Of a stretch of 7,448 bases of DNA, positions 1-4,396 are shown piece by piece (the stretch's first letter is position 1; every line of letters begins with the position of its first letter). A program made the translations under genes and the position numbers. The notes under the pieces are model-generated. The model saw only the letters and a list, made by a program, of their open reading frames with translations. It made no database searches and had not been told where the DNA came from. Origin of the DNA: Lentisphaerota bacterium (GTDB taxonomy: Bacteria > Verrucomicrobiota > Kiritimatiellia > UBA8416 > JAFGTH01); the NCBI GenBank assembly GCA_016934225.1, contig JAFGTH010000193.1, positions 1 through 7,448 of the forward strand, read 5' to 3'.

Positions 1-238
1 CGTTGTTTGCCGGCCGGACATACTTCGAGTACACACGCGAACCGTCAACACCCGTGAACCGCAGATCGAAGCATTCCGCGAACGGCACCTGGAACTCGGC
101 GAGGCGCAACTCGACATTCGCGTCCAGGGCCTTCATCTCTGCTATTGACGTATCCCAGAACTCGTCCATGTCGTTGGGGCAGGGGTTGACGCCCATGTAC
201 GTCTTAAGACGCTCAAGCGGCATATCAATAATCGGCAT
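1..238 (-). CDS. Acetyl xylan esterase / cephalosporin-C deacetylase family hydrolase, N-terminal part
   Basis: Only the first 79 codons lie in the window; the gene continues past the left edge. The protein opens MPIIDMPLERLKTYMG, then has NPCPNDMDEFWD (residues 18-29) and, further on, PFAECFDLRFTGVDGSRVYSKYVRP. This is the usual N-terminal layout of the AXE1 alpha/beta-hydrolase family (acetyl xylan esterase / cephalosporin-C deacetylase). Members remove O-acetyl groups from xylan, xylo-oligosaccharides or related small esters. The Ser-His-Asp catalytic residues lie in the missing part, so activity cannot be judged here. The start is ATG at 236-238, with GGAG at 247-250 eight bases upstream; two other ATGs closer to the GGAG are out of frame. 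No signal peptide is apparent, so a cytoplasmic enzyme acting on imported oligosaccharides is likely. It follows the Gfo/Idh/MocA gene by 46 bases on the same strand, consistent with cotranscription. Confidence 0.87.
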   Translation of the reverse strand, partial: MPIIDMPLERLKTYMGVNPCPNDMDEFWDTSIAEMKALDANVELRLAEFQVPFAECFDLRFTGVDGSRVYSKYVRPANN

Positions 239-252
239 TGCATCATCTCCTT

Positions 253-268
253 GCCGGGTTCGTCCGGC
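253..268 (-). other. Small hairpin just upstream of the esterase ribosome site
   Basis: GCCGG at 253-257 and CCGGC at 264-268 form a 5-bp GC-only stem with a six-base loop. It sits between the dehydrogenase stop codon and the GGAG ribosome site of the esterase. There is no T-tract, so it is not a normal intrinsic terminator. It could act in mRNA processing or modulate esterase translation, or be chance. The structure is seen; any role is inferred. Confidence 0.3.
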
Positions 269-284
269 TATACTTATCGCAATT

Positions 285-1316
285 TCATTTATTCCTGATC
301 ATTCGTTCGGTCTCGGCATCCAGCACACGCACGCGCTTTCCGGTTTTCACCGCCTGAACCGCCGCGAACACCATTCCTATGCTTCGGACATTATCGTACA
401 CGTCGGTGCGAGGGCGTTTGCCCGCTTTCACCGACTTGACAAAATCGTTCAGAACAAATTCCTGGCTCATTTTGCCGGGTGATTTCATTTTGACTTCCCT
501 GGTCTTCTTCACCTTGTAAACTTCTGGCACGTCATAGTGCGTGATGACGTTGTTTCTGTAGACCAGCGTTCCTTTTGATCCCTCGACGTGCCAGTCTCCG
601 TTCCAGTTCGTAAATTGTCCCTTGGCGCACCAACTCGCGGTGTAGACGACGTGCGCGCCATTGTTCATCTCGAACACGATGCTGCTGGAACATTTGCCCT
701 TATAGTTCGACCATGGCGGGTTCCAGGCAACGCCTGTGACCGACACCGCATCGAGCCCGGTGATGAATCGGATCAGGTCGAAATGATGAATCGACATGTC
801 CACCAGCAGCGGATATTCCATCGCATGTCTGAAGCCGCCGCCGAAATCCACGCCCATGATGAAATCCACATTCACCTGTCCGATCTCTCCGATTGTGCCG
901 CGGCGGACGAGGTCGGCCATGGTCCATGTTTCCGGTTGATACCTGTAATTCTGGCTCACAACATAAGATCGTCCGGTCTGTTCTGCCGCTCTAAGCATGG
1001 CCTTGCAGTCTATGAAAGAGGCGGCCATCGGTTTCTCGCTGATCACGTCCATGCCGGCCTTCATGGCAGCGACGACGACTTTCCTGTGATGTTTTGGCGG
1101 TGTGACGCAGACGACCGCGTCGGCCTTGACGGCCTTCAGGGCGTCCTTGAGCGATTTGAAACAAACCGACTTGTCGTACCCGGCAGATTCCCTGGCTGCT
1201 TCGAGCGATTTCTCATTAACGTCAACCATGGCAACCACCTGTGCGTCGCGAGACTCTTTCAGACACGACACCCAACGCTGTCCAAAACCGCCGACACCCA
1301 CCTGAATAAATCGCAT
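285..1316 (-). CDS. Gfo/Idh/MocA family NAD(P)-dependent oxidoreductase
   Basis: The protein has 343 residues, a normal length for this family of sugar and inositol dehydrogenases. The N-terminal Rossmann fold starts at residue 1, with the dinucleotide-binding glycine motif GVGGFG at 7-12 and an acidic residue ending the second strand (MVDVNE, near 32). The family EKP motif is at 94-96 (VISEKPMAA), its Lys95 being the usual catalytic lysine. SQNYRYQP (121-128) and DMSIHHFDLIRFITG (173-187) begin the C-terminal alpha/beta domain; His177 or His178 corresponds to the conserved active-site histidine. Family members oxidise or reduce a hydroxyl on sugars, inositols or sugar derivatives with NAD(P); the substrate cannot be read from sequence. 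No signal peptide or Tat motif is seen, so it is cytoplasmic. The ATG at 1314-1316 has GGAG (plus-strand CTCC at 1326-1329) nine bases upstream. It precedes the esterase by 46 bases, suggesting a shared transcript and a linked substrate. Confidence 0.93.
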   Translation of the reverse strand: MRFIQVGVGGFGQRWVSCLKESRDAQVVAMVDVNEKSLEAARESAGYDKSVCFKSLKDALKAVKADAVVCVTPPKHHRKVVVAAMKAGMDVISEKPMAASFIDCKAMLRAAEQTGRSYVVSQNYRYQPETWTMADLVRRGTIGEIGQVNVDFIMGVDFGGGFRHAMEYPLLVDMSIHHFDLIRFITGLDAVSVTGVAWNPPWSNYKGKCSSSIVFEMNNGAHVVYTASWCAKGQFTNWNGDWHVEGSKGTLVYRNNVITHYDVPEVYKVKKTREVKMKSPGKMSQEFVLNDFVKSVKAGKRPRTDVYDNVRSIGMVFAAVQAVKTGKRVRVLDAETERMIRNK

Positions 1317-1475
1317 GTATTTGTTCTCCGATTTCGCGGAAGAATGCTCTGTTTGTTTGGCAATGTAAAGCGAAAGCGCGGGATTATCGGGAGGTTTTCT
1401 TCTTGTGGATAAATTACACGAATTCTATCTGTTGGCCGCTGAACGGGCAGGGCCGGCCCTGATCCTTAATGACGT
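1317..1475 (-). promoter_or_regulatory. Glucokinase-dehydrogenase intergenic region, possible promoter
   Basis: This 159-base gap separates the glucokinase stop from the dehydrogenase start. On the minus strand it contains the dehydrogenase ribosome site and, further upstream, TTTACA followed after 17 bases by CATTCT, a poor match to sigma-70 elements. Near the glucokinase end lies the self-complementary sequence CAGGGCCGGCCCTG (1448-1461), which can fold only as a 5-bp stem with a CCGG loop and has no T-tract. The length allows an internal promoter or terminator, but neither is well supported, so whether the three minus-strand genes form one operon is open. Confidence 0.25.
1448..1461. repeat. 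14-bp perfect palindrome downstream of glucokinase
   Basis: CAGGGCCGGCCCTG reads the same on both strands and lies 14 bases past the glucokinase stop codon. It could be a protein-binding site, a weak hairpin stabilising the 3' end of the glucokinase transcript, or chance. No T-run follows on the minus strand, so an intrinsic terminator is unlikely. Confidence 0.4.
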
Positions 1476-2477
1476 TTACGACATAGATGCTGCGGTTTTT
1501 GCGGCTCCGATCAGCGCGGATTTGCTGTTCAAAATGACTCGGACCGGTATGGTTTTCATCAAATTCTTGAACCTGCCCTTGTTCACAAACGCGCGCATAA
1601 ATGAGCCATCCTTTAAAATTGGAAGAATTTTGGGCGGTATTCCGCCACCAAGATAAACACCTCCCGTGGACATACAGGTCAAGGCGAAATTACCGGCCGT
1701 TGCACCAAGGATCGAAGACAGTGTGCGTAGCGAGGCGCGACAGAGCGGATCCTTCTTTTTTATGGCCGCTTCCGTAATGGCCTTCGCGGGGTCGCCTTGT
1801 TTGACGGCATCTTTCAGCCATGCGGGTTCCCGATACCTGCCGGAGTCTCTCAGCCATTTGTATATTACCATGGCGCCGGCACCCGATAACAGTCGCTCAC
1901 TACTCACGTGACCGTATCGTTTTCGCAAGTATTGCCACAGCGCAACTTCGTCTTCATTTCCGGGCGCGAAATCCGCATGGCCGCCTTCCGAGGCAACAGG
2001 TATGTAACGGCCGTCACAATATATTGACATGGCAGTCCCGAGCCCCGTGCCTGGCGCAACCAGGGCAACGTTCCCTTGCCGGCGCAGTGGCACGGGATTC
2101 AGTGGCGCCAACTCGCGATTCGTGAGCAAAGGCACGGAAACAGCCATTGCTTCCAAATCGTTCAGCAAGCGGACGCGTTTCCAGGCAAACCGTTTCCGTA
2201 TTTTTGTCTCCGACAATTGCCATGGGAGATTTGTTGTGCGGCAAGAGCCTTCGAAGACAGGTCCTGCTACGCCGAAACAAGCCGCACGAATATTGGCGCG
2301 GGCATGGGACAGGAATTCTTCAATGACCGCTTCAAGACTCTGGAAATTCCTGCTCAGGAAAGTTTTTTGGCGTCTGCATACCGGGCGACGCAGGCCAATT
2401 GAGAAAAGACCGAGGTTTGTCTTGGTGCCGCCGATATCACCTGCCAGTACTATCCGATCTCTTTGCTCAACAGACAT
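1476..2477 (-). CDS. glk: Glucokinase (Glk family, ATP:D-glucose 6-phosphotransferase)
   Basis: The protein of 333 residues is a cytoplasmic sugar kinase of the bacterial Glk family, which converts glucose and ATP to glucose 6-phosphate and feeds glycolysis. The phosphate-binding motif GDIGGTKTNLGLF is at 13-25. TTNLPW is at 81-86, and LLNDLEAMA (104-112) contains the probable catalytic base Asp107. APGTGLGTAM (141-150) is the second phosphate loop. SEGGHADFAP (163-172) gives the sugar-binding Glu164 and His167, and HVSSERLLSG (190-199) gives Glu194. GGVYLGGGIPPKILP (272-286) and FVNKGRF (297-303) complete the family pattern, so all expected active-site positions are present. The reading frame stays open upstream to a TTG at 2519, but I chose the ATG at 2475-2477 because AGGG lies nine bases before it and the GDIGGT motif then starts at the usual distance from the N-terminus. 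It is divergent from the HAD gene and upstream of the dehydrogenase/esterase pair. Confidence 0.95.
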   Translation of the reverse strand: MSVEQRDRIVLAGDIGGTKTNLGLFSIGLRRPVCRRQKTFLSRNFQSLEAVIEEFLSHARANIRAACFGVAGPVFEGSCRTTNLPWQLSETKIRKRFAWKRVRLLNDLEAMAVSVPLLTNRELAPLNPVPLRRQGNVALVAPGTGLGTAMSIYCDGRYIPVASEGGHADFAPGNEDEVALWQYLRKRYGHVSSERLLSGAGAMVIYKWLRDSGRYREPAWLKDAVKQGDPAKAITEAAIKKKDPLCRASLRTLSSILGATAGNFALTCMSTGGVYLGGGIPPKILPILKDGSFMRAFVNKGRFKNLMKTIPVRVILNSKSALIGAAKTAASMS

Positions 2478-2587
2478 ATTCAAATACCCTAATACGAATT
2501 GCCCGGGAAATGCAACCAATCAGCGGATTTTTACAGCAGAGTAAAACTTGACGAACGAGCGATAGTAGATTAATAGGCATATTTATT
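2478..2587. promoter_or_regulatory. Divergent promoter region between glucokinase and HAD phosphatase
   Basis: This 110-base AT-rich stretch lies between two outward-facing start codons, so it should hold promoters for both. On the plus strand TTGACG (2548-2553) matches five of six -35 bases; TAATAG (2571-2576), 17 bases further, is a weak -10 candidate that would leave only a very short leader before the HAD start. On the minus strand AGGG precedes the glucokinase ATG by nine bases, and TATTAG with an upstream TTG-rich stretch is a poor promoter match. The promoters are inferred mainly from gene layout. Confidence 0.4.
2529..2546. promoter_or_regulatory. Inverted repeat, possible operator in the divergent promoter region
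   Basis: TTTTAC (2529-2534) and GTAAAA (2541-2546) form perfect 6-bp half-sites separated by six bases, centred between the two divergent genes and just upstream of the TTGACG -35 candidate. The size and spacing suit a dimeric regulator that could control both directions. No cognate regulator gene is visible in the window, and short AT-rich dyads arise easily by chance. Confidence 0.3.
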
Positions 2588-3226
2588 ATGAATGGTCCAG
2601 TTTTAATATTTGATTTCGACGGGACAATTGCCGATACGCATCACTATATCGTAGGCATCAGTAATCGTCTTGCGCGCGAGTTCAAATATGACGAAATTGA
2701 CTGGAACATGGTTGATTCATTGCGCGACAAGACGGCAAAAGAAATAATCCAATATTTGAAAGTCCCGTTGCTTAAGATTCCGGCGATTCTTTCAAGGGGC
2801 AAGAAGGAGTTTAACAAAGGCATTACCGAAGTGAAGCCAATAGACGGTTTGAGTGACGTGCTTCGGTCGCTCAGATCTCGCGGCGTGGTGATGGGAATTC
2901 TTTCTTCGAATACGGCAGAGAACATCCGTAAATTTCTTCAGAATCATGCTTTGGAAGTATTCGCTTTCATACACAGCACTTCGAAGGTCTGGAGCAAAAA
3001 CATTTCGCTTGAAAGACTTATATCCGGAAGGAATCTTGACAGAAACAGCATACATTACATTGGTGATGAAGCCAGGGATATTACTGCGGCCCGTCGGTCA
3101 GGAGTTAAGAGTGTCGCGGTTTCCTGGGGTTACAATTCCGCCCGGATATTGCGGTCGCATAATCCGGATTTCATGGTGAATCTGCCCGGCGAATTGCTGC
3201 GGTTCTGCGAGCACATTGCAACCTGA
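2588..3226 (+). CDS. HAD-superfamily hydrolase, phosphoglycolate-phosphatase-like
   Basis: The 212-residue protein carries the haloacid dehalogenase phosphatase motifs in order. Motif I is IFDFDGTIADT (7-17), with nucleophile Asp9 and acid/base Asp11. Motif II is MGILSSNTA (102-110), with Ser106 or Ser107. The motif III lysine is Lys133 or Lys137 in TSKVWSKN. Motif IV is HYIGDEARDITAARRSG (156-172), with the Mg-binding acidic residues at 160, 161 and 164. Residues 16-85 form the small alpha-helical cap typical of the phosphoglycolate phosphatase/PpaX-like branch. It should be a cytoplasmic Mg-dependent phosphatase for a small phosphate ester or pyrophosphate; the substrate is not readable. 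The ribosome site is weak (AGG about ten bases before ATG). It is divergent from glucokinase, which might hint at a sugar-phosphate substrate. The transposase element begins 56 bases after its stop. Confidence 0.9.
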   Translation: MNGPVLIFDFDGTIADTHHYIVGISNRLAREFKYDEIDWNMVDSLRDKTAKEIIQYLKVPLLKIPAILSRGKKEFNKGITEVKPIDGLSDVLRSLRSRGVVMGILSSNTAENIRKFLQNHALEVFAFIHSTSKVWSKNISLERLISGRNLDRNSIHYIGDEARDITAARRSGVKSVAVSWGYNSARILRSHNPDFMVNLPGELLRFCEHIAT

Positions 3227-3282
3227 TTCCCGGGTTCTCTTAAGAAACGTTAAATCCGGTTTGTAGCGTCTACAGAGCCGAA
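3227..3282 (+). other. Short gap between HAD gene and transposase element
   Basis: This gap holds no gene. It contains a small hairpin (3262-3274) close to the left edge of the element and no T-tract terminator, so HAD transcription may run into the element. Confidence 0.5.
3262..3274 (+). repeat. GTAG/CTAC hairpin beside the left inverted repeat
   Basis: TGTAG (3262-3266) and CTACA (3270-3274) form a 5-bp stem with a three-base CGT loop, eight bases outside the left inverted repeat. REP-associated tyrosine transposases and IS200/IS605 relatives act on short imperfect hairpins next to guide tetranucleotides, and many REP sequences carry GTAG. This hairpin could therefore be part of the left end of the element, whose true boundary might then lie further left. 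No matching hairpin is seen just outside the right repeat, which weakens the idea. Confidence 0.35.
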
Positions 3283-3311
3283 AGGGGTCGCGTCTCGACA
3301 TTCGACATTTG
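3283..3311 (+). repeat. Left inverted repeat of the transposase element
   Basis: This 29-bp end begins AGGGGTC and contains CGACATT twice in direct tandem (3296-3302 and 3303-3309). Its reverse complement recurs at 4362-4390 with one mismatch. It lies 39 bases before the transposase start codon, so it falls in that gene's 5' region and could be a binding site through which the protein acts on its own ends or promoter. Confidence 0.88.
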
Positions 3312-3350
3312 GAGTTGACGTCGGTAGTGGATATGATATGAATTGTCAGT

Positions 3351-4385
3351 ATGGCAAGACCGCTGAGAATAGATGTAGAGGACGGCTGGTATCATATCAC
3401 CGCACGGGGGATTGAGCGACGTGCCATTTTCCATGAAGAGCGATATTATACGCACTTCCTTGAACTTCTCGAAGAACTGACAGGACGGTTCTCCATCGGC
3501 GTGCATGCTTATGTCATGATGGATAACCACTACCACTTGCTGCTCCAGAGTCCCCGTGCAAACGTCAGCGCAGCCATGCAGTGGCTCAACGTCAGCTATA
3601 GCGCATGGTTCAATGCCAAACGGAACAGGGTGGGGCATGTATTTCAAGGTCGGTTCAACAGCCGGTTGATAGACGGCAACGGCTCATGGGTATTGCAGGC
3701 CAGCGTATATGTGCATCTGAACCCTGTACGGGTATCGGCGCTGGGTCTAAACAAACAGAGGAACCAGGCAGAACGCAAGGGTCTAAAGGAGCCGGCAAGA
3801 GAAGAGATCAGACAACGGCTTGATACGCTGAATCGATATCCGTGGAGCTCGTATCGTGCATATGCAGGCTATTCCGGCAAGCCGAAATGGCTGCAGACAG
3901 AAGCCATATTGGCTCGGTCGGGCGGAAAAGCCAGGTATCGCAAGTATGTGCAGTTACACGTCACGCGGGGTGAAGATCCGGAGCAGTACGAGAGGTTGAA
4001 GGACAAACTAATCATTGGCGGGACGACGTTTGTGGAGAAGATGAAGAAAAGGATTGGCCGGGTGACAAAGGAACAGCCCGAACGCAAGTTGCTTGATCGG
4101 AGGGTGCCACTGGACGAGGTTGTGCGAATAGTGGAGAAGGAGAAGGGAGAGAAATGGGATGCTTTCCGTGACCGTCACGGCGACTGGGGCATGGGGCTGG
4201 TATTATACTTGGCGCGGAAGTGCAGCGGATGTACGCTCAGAGAAATTGGTGATTGGCTTGGCGGTGTAGATTACAAGACGGTATCAAAGACGGTGGAGCG
4301 GTTCGGCGGAAGGTTGCAGGACGATAAGAAGCTGGCAAAAATTGCCGGGGCGTGCCTTGGTCAAATGTCGAATGTCGAGACGTGA
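3351..4385 (+). CDS. REP-associated tyrosine transposase (Y1/HUH family) with C-terminal DnaA-like helical domain
   Basis: The 344-residue protein begins MARPLRIDVEDGWYHITARG, the usual N-terminus of REP-associated tyrosine transposases. The HUH metal-binding motif is His60-Tyr61-His62 within MMDNHYHLLL. The nucleophilic tyrosine is probably Tyr120 in SVYVHLNPVR, and GHVFQGRFNSRLI (95-107) is the conserved strand region before it. These enzymes nick single-stranded DNA at REP-like hairpins and form a 5' phosphotyrosine link. After the Y1 domain (about 1-175) comes a C-terminal region (about 250-335) with TLREIGDWLGGVDYKTVSKTVERF, resembling the helix-turn-helix of DnaA domain IV and probably DNA-binding. 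All key residues are intact, so it may be active. No strong ribosome site precedes the ATG at 3351. The last six residues (MSNVET) and the TGA stop are encoded inside the right inverted repeat. Confidence 0.93.
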   Translation: MARPLRIDVEDGWYHITARGIERRAIFHEERYYTHFLELLEELTGRFSIGVHAYVMMDNHYHLLLQSPRANVSAAMQWLNVSYSAWFNAKRNRVGHVFQGRFNSRLIDGNGSWVLQASVYVHLNPVRVSALGLNKQRNQAERKGLKEPAREEIRQRLDTLNRYPWSSYRAYAGYSGKPKWLQTEAILARSGGKARYRKYVQLHVTRGEDPEQYERLKDKLIIGGTTFVEKMKKRIGRVTKEQPERKLLDRRVPLDEVVRIVEKEKGEKWDAFRDRHGDWGMGLVLYLARKCSGCTLREIGDWLGGVDYKTVSKTVERFGGRLQDDKKLAKIAGACLGQMSNVET

Positions 4386-4390
4386 CCCCT
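4362..4390 (-). repeat. Right inverted repeat of the transposase element
   Basis: This is the inverted partner of 3283-3311, with 28 of 29 bases matching. It starts exactly at codon 338 of the transposase (Gln), encodes MSNVET plus the TGA stop at 4383-4385, and ends in GACCCCT. It carries AATGTCG in tandem (4364-4370 and 4371-4377). Only six bases (CAGCAT) separate it from the ATG of the DUF4838 gene. Confidence 0.88.
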
Positions 4391-4396
4391 CAGCAT

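Larger units (their letters stand above)
3283..4390 (+). mobile_element. Single-gene HUH transposase element with 29-bp inverted ends
   Basis: A 1108-base unit is bounded by inverted repeats at 3283-3311 and 4362-4390 that match at 28 of 29 positions (mismatch at 3290 versus 4383). It contains only the transposase gene at 3351-4385. No target duplication is visible: the bases outside the ends (CCGAA left, CAGCA right) do not match, as expected for HUH single-strand transposition. Canonical IS200/IS605 elements lack terminal inverted repeats, so this resembles a RAYT gene flanked by an inverted pair of REP-like sequences. Whether the whole unit moves, or only the repeats disperse, cannot be told from one copy. 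Confidence 0.72.

Noticed and set aside
110..120. Eleven-base match (CTCGACATTCG) to the core of the transposase terminal repeat
   Set aside because: It lies in the esterase coding region, where the codons give Asn-Val-Glu of the family, and the match does not extend, so it is most likely coincidence.
3..482. Plus-strand open frame (159 codons) over the left edge
   Set aside because: It overlaps the esterase start and the dehydrogenase end on the opposite strand, both supported by family motifs.
1370..1383. GCGAAAGC-rich partial dyad near 1375 as a LacI/CcpA-type operator
   Set aside because: The half-sites are not symmetric enough, and no matching regulator gene is present.
588..1412. Long plus-strand open frame (274 codons) opposite the dehydrogenase
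   Set aside because: It lies antisense to a gene with clear family motifs, and its own translation is arginine/histidine-rich with no recognisable domain.
2029..2544. Plus-strand open frame (171 codons) opposite glucokinase
   Set aside because: It is antisense to a gene with all glucokinase motifs and shows no domain or ribosome site.
3278..4395. Target-site duplication around the transposase element
   Set aside because: The bases immediately outside the two ends do not match, so no duplication is present.
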